Position numbers and translations under genes: made by a program
The notes under the pieces: generated by a model
Seen by the model: the letters and a program-made list of their open reading frames with translations, nothing else
What the model was told of the DNA's origin: nothing
Databases searched by the model: none
Shown: positions 56,327-64,000 of the stretch, piece after piece
Layout of the letters: each line of letters starts with the position of its first letter
Numbering within the stretch: the first letter of the stretch is position 1
Assembly: GCA_905203015.1 (NCBI GenBank)
Contig: CAJKUC010000011.1
Coordinates: forward strand, 1 to 64,000
DNA from: an uncultured Christensenella sp.
GTDB lineage: Bacteria; Bacillota; Clostridia; Christensenellales; Borkfalkiaceae
DNA length: 64,000 bases
Direction: 5' to 3'

Positions 56327-57868
56327 ATGAACGAGACGGAAAAAACGGACGGCGCAAACGGCGCTTCCGTTCCGAAAAAAGAGGGCTTTTTCCGCAGACT
56401 TTCCCGCCCTGCCGATCTTACGGGCGGCACGCCGTGGAAAGTGATTCTTTTATATGCCGCGCCGATCATGCTTTCTTATCTGCTGCAACAGATTTACGTG
56501 CTTACCGACGCGATTATCTGCGGACAGGTGCTTTCCGCCGAGCAGGTGGCGGGAGTAAACGATACCTTTCCCCTTACGTTTATTTTTCTGCAGTTTGCTT
56601 TCGGATGTACGGCGGGGTTCAGCGTGATCACTGCGGGTATGGTAGGCAGAAACGATAAAGCGGGTACGAGAAGATCGTTCGTTACGCAGATATATCTTTC
56701 GCTTGTGATTTCGGCGATTCTCACGGCGATTTCCATTCCGTGCCTGCCCGCGTTGCTCGGCGTAATTAACGTAACGCCGCAGAATAAAGAAGTGTACGAC
56801 GCGGCGTACATATATTGTTTTATCATATTTATCGGCATTTTTGCGCAGATGGGCTATAATTTCATCTGCGGGGTGTTGCGCGCGTACGGGGATTCCGTTA
56901 CGCCGTTGATCTTTCTGATTATTTCCACGGCGCTGAACGTCGGGCTCGATCTGCTGTTCCTGATTCCTTTGAAAAAAGGGCCCGCAGGCGCCGCGATCGC
57001 CACCGTTCTCGCGCAGTTGATCAGTTTTGTGCTGTGCACCGTGTATACGTTCGCGAAATATAAAGATCTGCGACTGAAAAAGGATGATTGGAAAGTGCCC
57101 GGAAGCGCGTTTTTACAGCACCTGAAGCAGGGCGTGCCGCTCGGGCTTCAGTTTTCCGTGCTGGCGGTGGGGATCATCGTAATGCAGGGCGCGGCGGTGA
57201 AATTCGACGTGGGCGAAAACGGCGCGATGACGGCGGGAACGCCCGCGCAGAACGGCTATGGCGCGGCTACGAAACTCATCAATTTCCTGATGGCGTTTTA
57301 TAACGGGCTCGGCTCTGCCATTCTCGGCTACAACGCGCAGAATTACGGTAGCGGTAATTATCGGCGGATTAAAAAAGGAACGTTGCAAACGCTTGCGATC
57401 ATGCTTGTGATTTTCGCTTTCTGTTTCGCCGCGGGAATGTTGCTTTCGATCGGCGGCGCATACCAGTATATTTTCATGAGCGAAGACAAAATTTCCGCCG
57501 AATCGATCCGCTTCGGCAACGCTTATATCTATGTGGATATTTCTTTGTATTTCGTACTCGGATTTCTCATCGTGGTGCGCAGCGCGGTGCAGGGAATATG
57601 CAAACCTTCGTACGTGCTCGGAGCAGGCGTAACGGAACTCGTCGCCAGAATTTTCGCCTGCGCGTTTCTACCCGTTCTCGTCAACGGCGGCGAAATCACT
57701 TCCTCCGCTTCGCATGCCGCGTTCGTCGCGCTGTGTTTCGGCGATCCTTTCGCCTGGTTTACCGCGTCGGTGCTGTTGTGCGTGCCCCTGGTGAAATATA
57801 TTTTGCTGATGAAATACAAAACGCCCGGGAAAAATCCGACGGAAATTACGGGCGGCGCCGAAAGGTAA
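56327..57868 (+). CDS. MATE family cation/drug antiporter (NorM/DinF-type)
   Basis: 513 residues with twelve helices in two MatE halves. The first half starts TPWKVILLYAAPIMLSYLLQ and QIYVLTDAIICGQVL, the second FLQHLKQGVPLGLQFSVLAV and YNGLGSAILGYNAQNYGSGNYRRIKKG. It exports drugs or metabolites using Na+ or H+. The soluble ~40-residue N-terminus is charged. ATG 56327 has AGAGG upstream; the longer frame crosses the promoter. It is convergent with the NlpC/P60 gene with only 33 nt between them and no clear terminator. Confidence 0.93.
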   Translation: MNETEKTDGANGASVPKKEGFFRRLSRPADLTGGTPWKVILLYAAPIMLSYLLQQIYVLTDAIICGQVLSAEQVAGVNDTFPLTFIFLQFAFGCTAGFSVITAGMVGRNDKAGTRRSFVTQIYLSLVISAILTAISIPCLPALLGVINVTPQNKEVYDAAYIYCFIIFIGIFAQMGYNFICGVLRAYGDSVTPLIFLIISTALNVGLDLLFLIPLKKGPAGAAIATVLAQLISFVLCTVYTFAKYKDLRLKKDDWKVPGSAFLQHLKQGVPLGLQFSVLAVGIIVMQGAAVKFDVGENGAMTAGTPAQNGYGAATKLINFLMAFYNGLGSAILGYNAQNYGSGNYRRIKKGTLQTLAIMLVIFAFCFAAGMLLSIGGAYQYIFMSEDKISAESIRFGNAYIYVDISLYFVLGFLIVVRSAVQGICKPSYVLGAGVTELVARIFACAFLPVLVNGGEITSSASHAAFVALCFGDPFAWFTASVLLCVPLVKYILLMKYKTPGKNPTEITGGAER

Positions 57869-57901
57869 GCGTACGGGCACGTTTTTTAAGCAGACTTCTT
57901 T

Positions 57902-58867
57902 TCAGACGAAGCGCCTTGCTTCGATATAATATTTTTTGCGCGCGGCGGTGAGTTTTTCGATCCTCGCGTAATCGGAAGACGTGTGTAGAATATAATCGTC
58001 TCCGAGATAAATCGCCACGTGCCCCACGCGCTCCACGCCCGTATTATAATATCGGGACGCGTTGGTGAAATAGATACAGTCGCCTCTTTGCAATTCGCTT
58101 CGTTTCACCGCTTTGCCTTCTTTCACCTGTATTCTCGTTGTGGTGCCGAGCAGTTTTTTCGCGCCTTTATAAAACGCGTATTGCGTAAGAGAAGAACAAT
58201 CGAAGGCGTTTGTCGTGAAATTTTTATAGAAATTTCCTTTGCCGTCGTGCAGGCGCACCGCGCCGAAGACGTACGGCGTGCCGATCAGCGCGTACCCCGC
58301 TTCCAGTACGGCTTCTATAGCGGCGTTTTCGCTTTTTTTCAGGCGGAATTCCTTTGCGTATGCGGCGGATATGTACAGTTGTTTTCCGCGATAATAAATG
58401 CAATACCAGCCGTTGAGTTTGGCAAGTACGGCGTACGATTCGTCTTTCTGCGCCGTTCCCGCCGCTTTGTATCCGCTGCCCGCGCCCGTGCGAAGATTTA
58501 CGCCGTTGCCCGAACAGACGATATACAGCCGTTCCGTTTCTTCCTGCGATTCGTCGTCTTTCGATTCGTCTTTTGTTCCGCCGTCGTTTGTATCGTCGCC
58601 TGCCGATGGTTCGTCGGGTGTATTATCGTCGGGCTCGTCGGGGCCGGGCGGAGTATCGGGCGCGGGATCTGCATCCGTTCCCGAAGAGTCGTTTGTATCG
58701 TTGCCGCCCGAAGGGATTTCGGGCGGTTCTTCCCTGATATCGTCTTTCGTTGCGGGCGCGGAAATCAGCGGGCGACCGATACGATTGCCCGCCGTAAGCG
58801 AGTAAGCGGGAAGAATCGTCATAACGGCGGCAAGAATCAGAGCCGCCGCGTTTTTCGTTTTTTTCAT
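57902..58867 (-). CDS. Secreted NlpC/P60 endopeptidase with SH3 domain
   Basis: 321 residues. Signal peptide (KNAAALILAAVMTILPAYSLTA), then a ~90-residue Asp/Pro/Gly/Thr-rich low-complexity linker. A bacterial SH3 domain (about 115-175, GNGVNLRTGAGSGYKAAGTAQ) and an NlpC/P60 domain (about 190-321) follow. Catalytic Cys is in AFDCSSLTQYAFY and catalytic His in RVGHVAIYLGDDYILHTSS. It cleaves peptide bonds in peptidoglycan stems outside the cell. ATG 58867 follows GGGAGG; an extended -10 (TGCTATAAT) lies upstream at about 58902. Confidence 0.92.
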   Translation of the reverse strand: MKKTKNAAALILAAVMTILPAYSLTAGNRIGRPLISAPATKDDIREEPPEIPSGGNDTNDSSGTDADPAPDTPPGPDEPDDNTPDEPSAGDDTNDGGTKDESKDDESQEETERLYIVCSGNGVNLRTGAGSGYKAAGTAQKDESYAVLAKLNGWYCIYYRGKQLYISAAYAKEFRLKKSENAAIEAVLEAGYALIGTPYVFGAVRLHDGKGNFYKNFTTNAFDCSSLTQYAFYKGAKKLLGTTTRIQVKEGKAVKRSELQRGDCIYFTNASRYYNTGVERVGHVAIYLGDDYILHTSSDYARIEKLTAARKKYYIEARRFV

Positions 58868-58948
58868 TCGTGTTGCCTCCCGAAAAGTTTTTGAAAGATT
58901 ATAGCACGGTTTTCTGCGCTTTTCCGCAGGAAAATATCGCCGTGATAG

Positions 58949-58982
58949 GAAAATCGTTGATAAAATTAACGATTTTCTTTTT
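58949..58982. terminator. Perfect inverted repeat upstream of the methyltransferase gene
   Basis: GAAAATCGTT - 9 nt - AACGATTTTC followed by TTTTTATTT. It is terminator-like on the plus strand, but there is no plus-strand gene directly before it, so it may instead be an operator or the end of antisense transcription. The rest of this 336-bp divergent region holds the two promoters and nothing else recognisable. Confidence 0.5.
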
Positions 58983-59101
58983 ATTTGTGCCATAAAATGA
59001 AAATATTGGAATTTTTATCGAGACATGGTTTTGAGCGGCGTTTCGCGGGTGTCTCGGGTGGGAATTTCATATGCGTACAGCGCCCGCGCGCCCGTATTCG
59101 C

Positions 59102-59130
59102 TTGCTTTTTGCGGCGGTTCGTTGTATAAT
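59102..59130 (+). promoter_or_regulatory. Promoter of the DNA methyltransferase gene
   Basis: TTGCTT, 17 nt, TATAAT (59125-59130). The leader contains an AAAAGG/CCTTTT hairpin. Confidence 0.75.
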
Positions 59131-59203
59131 ATAACGTAATCGGAAAAGGGCGAAAAACCTTTTCGGGAGAAAACGCAGGAAAAAACGCGCAAAGGAGCGT
59201 GCG

Positions 59204-61897
59204 ATGAACGGGATTACCGAAAACACAACGAACGAAAAGCGGCGGCTGCTTGCCGAAACGCTGGGCAAAACGAAAAAAACGGACGAGATCAAAGCGGCAT
59301 TTTACGATGCGGCGGGAATAGGATATTCTTACGTGAAAGGCGACGTTTTCGGAGACGTACTTTTCGTTTTTCGTCGCGATAAAAAATTGTCCGCTTCCCG
59401 CCTCGCTTCCGTGGTGGCACAGGGATTGTATACTCTTCGGAAAATACGTTACGAAGAAACGGAACGGGAGATGCCCGCCTACATCTGCGGCGTAGCGAGA
59501 GAAGAAGCGTTTATCTGCGAAAGCGCGCCGTTCGCTTCGTTTTACGGAAAGCGTACGGATAAAGAATACGATTGGGACAGAACGCCCGCTTCCCCCTGCC
59601 CCGTGCTGGTGCGGGATCTGCTCTCTTCCGCGCCGCTGTACGGAGTGCGTGTGTACTCTTTAAAAAACGAAGAGGACGAAAAATCTTTCCGCGGCGCGCT
59701 TGCCAACGCGTGCGGCACGCAACTTTCGCTTTTCCCGCGCGAAAAAAAGCCGATTACGGAAGAAAATTTCGAGAAAGTTTATGAATACTGGGCTTCTTTA
59801 TTCGCGCAGTATCTCGAAGACAAACGCGGAGAAAAAAAACTCGCCGAATATTTTCTTGCGGACGCCCTTCGGGGAAGCGCGGCGAATAAGAACGGCAGAG
59901 TGGCGTTTTGCTTGGAAAGCGGAGAAGAAACGCACCGCCTGCCCGTTTACGAATACAATTATTTCTGGAGCGTTTACGAACGCGTTACGCAGGAAGACGT
60001 GGCTTTCGCACTCAGAAGAAAAATCGATCGGCTCGGCGAGGACGAAAGCCGAAGGATGCAGGGCGAATTTTATACGCCGTCGCTTTTTGCGGGGAAGGCG
60101 TATGCTTATCTGGAAAAGACCGTGGGGAAAAAACGGCTGCAAAGCGGGGAATATCGTATCTGGGATATGGCTGCGGGCAGCGGCAATCTCGAATTCACTC
60201 TTCCTGCGGCGGCGTTGCCGTATACGTATATTTCCACTCTCGGCGAGGAAGACGCGATGTATTGCAAGCGGGTGTTTCCCCATTGCACCGTATTTGCCTA
60301 CGATTATCTGAACGACGACGTGCCCCTTCTTTTTGAAAAGAAACGGAGCGAAGAGAGACTGAGAAGTGCGCGCGAAGCGTTGAAGGCCGCCGATTTATGC
60401 GGCGCGAACGCGATAGAAAAGGCGTTGGCGGCGATCGACGTGCGTGAATACGAAGCGCGCGAAAATCGGGAGGATTTTTCGGAAAACGACGGCGATACAA
60501 CGGCGCACGGCGAATTGTATTGCGATAATATTAATAATTCTGCGGAAACGCAAGGCGATAATCATTTAAAATCGGGCGTCTGGAAAATGCCTGAAAATCT
60601 GCGCCGCGATCTGGAAAATCCGAAACTGAAATGGCTGATTTTCATCAATCCCCCGTTTGCCACCAGCAACAACGCTTCCACGGCGCAGGGAAAGACGTCG
60701 AAAACGGGCGTTTCCGATACCGCCGTACGGAAAGAAATGCTTGCGCGCGGGCTCGGGGAGACGGGCAGAGAGTTGTTTTCGCAGTTTCTCTTCCGCATTT
60801 CGGAGGAATTCAAGGATAAAACGGCATATCTCGGCTTGTTTTCCACGCTGAAATATCTCAACGCGCCGAACGATAAGAAACTGCGCGACTCGTGTTTCCG
60901 CTATACGGCGGAACGGGGCTTTTTGTTCTCTTCGGAAAATTTTGCGGGGAGCAAGGGAAAATTCCCCGTGGCGTTCATCGTGTGGAATATGAAAAAGCCG
61001 AAGGCGATCGAAAAACAATCGATCACGCTCGACGTATTCAACGAACGTGCGGAAAAAATCGGCGTGAAACATATCGACGCGGAAAATCCCCGCCCGCTTT
61101 CGCAATGGGTGAAACGTCCGCGCAATACAAAGATTTTTCCGCCGTTTACGGGCGCGTTCGGGATCGGCGAAAACAATGCGGACGTGCGCGATCGGGTGGC
61201 GGACGGTTTCCTCTGTTCGCTGATGTGCTGCGGAAACGATTTTCAGCATCTGAATCAGACGGCGCTGTTTTCGGGCCCGCAGGCCTCTGCGGGATCGTAT
61301 TCCGTCACCGCGGAAAATTTCGAGAAATCGATGACGGTGCACGCCGCGCGGCGGCTTGCCGTGCCCACCTGGTCGAACAACCGCGATCAATTCCGTGCAC
61401 CCGACGCCGAGCCGTCGGAGGAACTGTATACGGATTGCGCCGTGTGGAGCGTTTTTTCCGATTCAAACAACGCCTGCTCTTTTGAAAACGTGGCGTATAA
61501 AGGGAAAAATTATCGGATCAGGAACAATTTGTTCCCCTTCTCCGTGACGGACGTGGAAGGCTGGGGCGTGCCGCTCGGATCGAAAGAAAGCGACGAGGGC
61601 GAAGCGTTTTTCGCGGAATGGCTGAAAGGCAGAAGATTATCGAAACAGGCGGCGACGGTGCTGGAAAAGGCGCGCGAATTTTACGAGTATTGTTACGTGA
61701 ATCAGTTTGCTCCTATCTGGGACGCGGGCTATATGCAATTAAAAAACGCCGTGGCGGAAGACGCGGAAGGAAAGCGTTTGCTTGCCGCGTTGAAAAACGC
61801 GCATAAAAAATGGAGCGTAAAACTGTTGAAAGACGTGACGGCGACGGGAATTATCCCCGAAGACGTGCGGTATTTCGACGGCGCGAACGAAGAATAA
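59204..61897 (+). CDS. N6-adenine DNA methyltransferase (class I, gamma-type), solitary
   Basis: 897 residues. The N-terminal ~230 residues contain VLFVFRRDKKLSASRLASVV and ICGVAREEAFICES, a region seen in large phage/plasmid-type methylases; no PD-(D/E)XK nuclease motif is visible. The catalytic part begins with RRMQGEFYTPSLFAGKAYAYL. SAM motif I is IWDMAAGSGNLEFTL and catalytic motif IV is LIFINPPFAT. A long, polar, weakly conserved insert (about 385-455) lies between motif I and motif IV. A large C-terminal domain (about 620-897) probably recognises DNA. No restriction gene is adjacent, so it looks like an orphan methylase. ATG 59204 follows AAAGGAG. Confidence 0.88.
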   Translation: MNGITENTTNEKRRLLAETLGKTKKTDEIKAAFYDAAGIGYSYVKGDVFGDVLFVFRRDKKLSASRLASVVAQGLYTLRKIRYEETEREMPAYICGVAREEAFICESAPFASFYGKRTDKEYDWDRTPASPCPVLVRDLLSSAPLYGVRVYSLKNEEDEKSFRGALANACGTQLSLFPREKKPITEENFEKVYEYWASLFAQYLEDKRGEKKLAEYFLADALRGSAANKNGRVAFCLESGEETHRLPVYEYNYFWSVYERVTQEDVAFALRRKIDRLGEDESRRMQGEFYTPSLFAGKAYAYLEKTVGKKRLQSGEYRIWDMAAGSGNLEFTLPAAALPYTYISTLGEEDAMYCKRVFPHCTVFAYDYLNDDVPLLFEKKRSEERLRSAREALKAADLCGANAIEKALAAIDVREYEARENREDFSENDGDTTAHGELYCDNINNSAETQGDNHLKSGVWKMPENLRRDLENPKLKWLIFINPPFATSNNASTAQGKTSKTGVSDTAVRKEMLARGLGETGRELFSQFLFRISEEFKDKTAYLGLFSTLKYLNAPNDKKLRDSCFRYTAERGFLFSSENFAGSKGKFPVAFIVWNMKKPKAIEKQSITLDVFNERAEKIGVKHIDAENPRPLSQWVKRPRNTKIFPPFTGAFGIGENNADVRDRVADGFLCSLMCCGNDFQHLNQTALFSGPQASAGSYSVTAENFEKSMTVHAARRLAVPTWSNNRDQFRAPDAEPSEELYTDCAVWSVFSDSNNACSFENVAYKGKNYRIRNNLFPFSVTDVEGWGVPLGSKESDEGEAFFAEWLKGRRLSKQAATVLEKAREFYEYCYVNQFAPIWDAGYMQLKNAVAEDAEGKRLLAALKNAHKKWSVKLLKDVTATGIIPEDVRYFDGANEE

Positions 61898-61992
61898 CCG
61901 GGGAACAAGCCGAAACGGGCGAGGATAACCGGAAACGTCTGCGCGGAAAATTCGGGCGGATGTTTAAAAACCGACGGGGTATGGGCGAGGAT

Positions 61993-62214
61993 ATGTCGAA
62001 ACTGGATTTATTGAAACTGATGCAAGCGTATGAAGGCGAAGTGGAAATCGCCGATTTTACGCCGCAGGAACTGGAAGATCTGCTGGCGCGGCTGAACGAC
62101 GACGATCTTTCTTCTTCCGACGGAAAGCCTCTTACGAAAGAAGAATTTAAAAAGAAATATTTCGATTTTTACGACGACGTGAAAGATCCGTCGCTGAAAA
62201 AACAGGATTGGTAA
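61993..62214 (+). CDS. Small acidic protein of unknown function
   Basis: 73 residues, strongly acidic (EGEVEIADFTPQELEDLLARL, then NDDDLSSSDGKPLTKEEFKKK). ATG 61993 has GAGG 3-6 nt upstream. An in-frame extension back to 61810 would overlap the methyltransferase and is rejected. It lies between the methyltransferase and HAD genes on the same strand. It might modulate the methyltransferase or be a small structural protein; nothing decides this. Confidence 0.6.
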   Translation: MSKLDLLKLMQAYEGEVEIADFTPQELEDLLARLNDDDLSSSDGKPLTKEEFKKKYFDFYDDVKDPSLKKQDW

Positions 62215-62223
62215 ATTTTTCAA

Positions 62224-62988
62224 ATGGACGGAACCATGACGAAAGGCGAAAACAAGTTACGATATAAACACGTGATTTTCGACGCGGACGATACGCTTCT
62301 TCGCTATCGCGACGACGAGCGCGCTGCTTTTCGTCGCTTGTTTTTATCGTTGGGCGTTAATGCGGACGAGGATCTTTTATCCTGTTGCAACGCGGTTTCG
62401 GAAAAAATATGGACGGAAACGGGATTATACGACGTACACTCCCCCGCGACACAAAAACGTTATCACTATTTGTATAAAGAACATATCGAACGCGTTTTTG
62501 AAGAGATTTTTCGTTATTGCAAAGAACGCGGAATTGTGTTTTCAAAGCGGATTTCCCCCGAAAACGCGCGCGATTCGTTTTTGCGGGAACTGGAAACGGG
62601 CGGAAACTATGTGGACGGCGCGAAAGAAACGCTTTTGTATCTGAAAAATCGTGGCTATATTTTATCCGTCGCCACCAACGGGCTTACGGCGATTCAGGAA
62701 GGAAGAACGAAAGAGTTGCGGCATCTGTTCGTGCACCTGTTTGTATCGGAAGCGTTCGGCGCGATCAAACCGAGCGAAGCGTTTTTTGCAAAACTTCTGA
62801 GTGCGCTGCATGCGAAAAAAGAAGAATGTCTGTTTGTGGGCGATTCGCTTTCTTCCGATATTTGCGGCGCGAAAAACGCTGGTATCGATTGCTGCTTTTT
62901 TAATCCGCAGAAAAAATCCGTTCCCGAAAATGTGCCCGCGCCCGATTTTACGATAGAAAAACTGACGGATCTTATGCGGCTTTTGTGA
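62224..62988 (+). CDS. HAD-superfamily hydrolase, YjjG type
   Basis: 254 residues. Motif I is IFDADDTLLRYRDDE, a DxDDT variant. Motif II is SVATNGLTAIQEGR, the motif III Lys is in GAIKPSEAFFAK, and motif IV is FVGDSLSSDICGAKNAGID. A four-helix cap is inserted after motif I. Same subfamily as the gene at 20652 and likewise a probable noncanonical nucleotidase. It starts 9 nt after the small acidic gene; ATG 62236 is an alternative start. Confidence 0.87.
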   Translation: MDGTMTKGENKLRYKHVIFDADDTLLRYRDDERAAFRRLFLSLGVNADEDLLSCCNAVSEKIWTETGLYDVHSPATQKRYHYLYKEHIERVFEEIFRYCKERGIVFSKRISPENARDSFLRELETGGNYVDGAKETLLYLKNRGYILSVATNGLTAIQEGRTKELRHLFVHLFVSEAFGAIKPSEAFFAKLLSALHAKKEECLFVGDSLSSDICGAKNAGIDCCFFNPQKKSVPENVPAPDFTIEKLTDLMRLL

Positions 62989-63029
62989 GCGTTTCCGCAC
63001 GGGAAAAAGTCTTCCGAAAAATCGACGTG

Positions 63030-63045
63030 CGTTTCACGTGAAACA
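63030..63045. other. parS: parS-like centromere site
   Basis: CGTTTCACGTGAAACA matches the bacterial ParB site TGTTTCACGTGAAACA at 15 of 16 positions and contains the perfect 14-bp palindrome GTTTCACGTGAAAC. It is intergenic, about 44 kb from the origin, where parS sites cluster. No parAB genes are in the window. Confidence 0.85.
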
Positions 63046-63077
63046 ATTATCAAAAAAAAACGGGAGGAGAACGGAAT

Positions 63078-64000
63078 ATGCATATCGGCGTTTTGAGAAA
63101 AAGAAAAAAGCGGCGTAATGCGTATGCCCGTTTTACGGCAATTTTTCCGGTATGCGCGTTTTTTTTGTTTTTTTGCTTTTTTGCCATATCGCCCGAAAGA
63201 AAATGCGGCGTTTTGCAAAGGTATGACGTCCGCGCGGAAGCCGTAACGGGAAACGCCGATCCCGTCGATCCCGATGACGGCAAACAAACGGATCGTTTCG
63301 ACGATCCGTTCGGAAATTTTGAAGATATGCCGCCGGAAGATCTCGACGCCGATTTTTCGGGCGGGGAAAACGGCGCGGCGGAAAACAACGGTTTTTATTA
63401 TGCGACGGCGGCGCTTGCGTTATGCGCGGCGGGCGCTCTCGCGATAATTTTATATGTGCGAAGAAAAAAGAGGAAACAGGAACAAATGACGGAAATGAAG
63501 CAACATGCCGCCCTTGCCGCGGCGAATGAATTTATAAAGAAAGATCCCGTATTTTTTGCCGATTTTGCGGATATGCTGCGCCTTTTCAGATACCGCCTGT
63601 GTTATGCCGCGGAAGACGGCATACTGATGCAGGATACGAGCGGCTATTATAAAGACGGCACGTATCTTTTTGCGGCAAAAGACGAAATCGCGGCGGAAAA
63701 AATTCTGCTTGCGTGCCCCGAAGAGCATGAAAACATGCGGAACGGAACGGTATCCTGCCACGGCGAAAAAATCGCCGCGGCGTTACGCGCTTTTTTCGGC
63801 TATGATCGTATCACCACGTGTTATCAGGTGGTGTATGCTCCGGAAAAACCGTTGCCGCTGAAAGGCGTTTTGCGCTTTGAAAAGGCAAACGAAAAGCACT
63901 TGCAGACGATCCTGGATACGTACGACAGAGAATCGCCCGAAGTGCTGAAAAAACTGGTGGCGAGCGGCAGAATTTATTGCGCTTACGCCCCCGCCGATTT
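63078..64000 (+). CDS. Membrane-anchored GNAT acetyltransferase-like protein (runs off right edge)
   Basis: At least 307 residues, incomplete. Signal-like N-terminus with a basic start and FTAIFPVCAFFLFFCFFAI. A short acidic external segment (about 55-95, DDPFGNFEDMPPEDLDADF) is followed by one membrane helix (YYATAALALCAAGALAIILYV, about 103-123) and a basic stop-transfer. The remaining ~180 residues resemble the N-terminal part of Clostridia GNAT proteins: YRLCYAAEDGILMQDTSGYY, CYQVVYAPEKPLPLKG and LRFEKANEKHLQTILDTYD. The acetyl-CoA motif would lie outside the window. ATG 63078 has GGAGGAG. Joining of an exported membrane anchor to a cytoplasmic enzyme in one frame is unusual. Confidence 0.68.
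   Translation, partial: MHIGVLRKRKKRRNAYARFTAIFPVCAFFLFFCFFAISPERKCGVLQRYDVRAEAVTGNADPVDPDDGKQTDRFDDPFGNFEDMPPEDLDADFSGGENGAAENNGFYYATAALALCAAGALAIILYVRRKKRKQEQMTEMKQHAALAAANEFIKKDPVFFADFADMLRLFRYRLCYAAEDGILMQDTSGYYKDGTYLFAAKDEIAAEKILLACPEEHENMRNGTVSCHGEKIAAALRAFFGYDRITTCYQVVYAPEKPLPLKGVLRFEKANEKHLQTILDTYDRESPEVLKKLVASGRIYCAYAPAD

Noticed and set aside
57869..57901. Terminator between the MATE and NlpC/P60 genes
   Set aside because: Only a 4-bp CTTC/GAAG pairing is present, too weak to call.
1..64000. CRISPR array, rRNA operon, complete prophage or insertion sequence
   Set aside because: No regularly spaced repeats, rRNA sequence, transposase or phage structural genes were seen anywhere in the window.

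Overview
This 64 kb window looks like chromosomal DNA of a low-to-mid GC Gram-positive bacterium of the class Clostridia, probably an uncultured gut lineage (Christensenellales-like; this placement is inference). The signs are strong sigma-A promoters (TTGACA/TTGCAA, 17 nt, TATAAT, often with an extended TGn -10), GGAGG ribosome binding sites, a Gram-positive style rpmH-rnpA-yidD-yidC-jag cluster, a preQ1-QueT module, and Clostridia-type sugar importers of the LplABC family that lack their own ATPase.

The window spans the replication origin. Between dnaN (minus strand) and rsmG (plus strand) lies a segment with exact DnaA boxes on both strands. A tandem pair of boxes is preceded by an AT-rich tract of TAA/TAG triplets that fits a basal unwinding system. 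dnaA itself is not next to it. A near-consensus parS site lies about 44 kb to the right. The left arm (13.9-18.7 kb) carries jag, yidC, yidD, rnpA, rpmH and dnaN co-directional with replication. On the right arm most genes between 21.5 and 52.5 kb, including lysS, greA and tmk, face the fork.

Layout. 0-1.2 kb: an Rhs protein C-terminal fragment, tRNA-Arg(CCG) and the 5' half of a second, broken tRNA-Arg. 1.3-8 kb: mnmA, a TetR-controlled ABC exporter, a secreted/cytoplasmic pair of unknown AT-rich genes resembling a toxin-partner pair, and a SecB-like chaperone. 8-14 kb: a large ABC-FtsX permease, an XRE regulator opposite a small unknown gene, and a Crp/Fnr regulator opposite a ferredoxin. 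14-21 kb: origin region plus rsmG, a SLOG-fold protein and a HAD phosphatase.

21.5-46 kb is a carbohydrate-use island. It holds a solute-binding lipoprotein and two LplB/LplC-type permeases, GH36, GH43 and GH2 glycosidases, a pectin-lyase-fold lipoprotein, a second beta-helix protein, a LamG surface protein, a GDPD surface protein, an SGNH esterase, a ROK kinase and an AraC regulator broken by a G9 tract. MutY and an HNH protein sit within it. The locus probably releases, imports and breaks down galactose/arabinose-containing plant or host glycans. Two surface proteins share a C-terminal KK-x-GCKS-(A/S)-V plus membrane helix tail that looks like an unrecognised sorting signal.

46-64 kb: QueT under a preQ1-I riboswitch, tmk, an unknown exported protein, lysS-greA, threonine aldolase, DUF1846, DegV, DUF1003, a MATE exporter, an NlpC/P60 cell-wall hydrolase, a solitary N6-adenine DNA methyltransferase, a HAD phosphatase, the parS-like site and a membrane-anchored GNAT gene that runs off the right edge.

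Start sites were chosen from visible Shine-Dalgarno sequences and family lengths. All family assignments are from sequence reading, without a database search.
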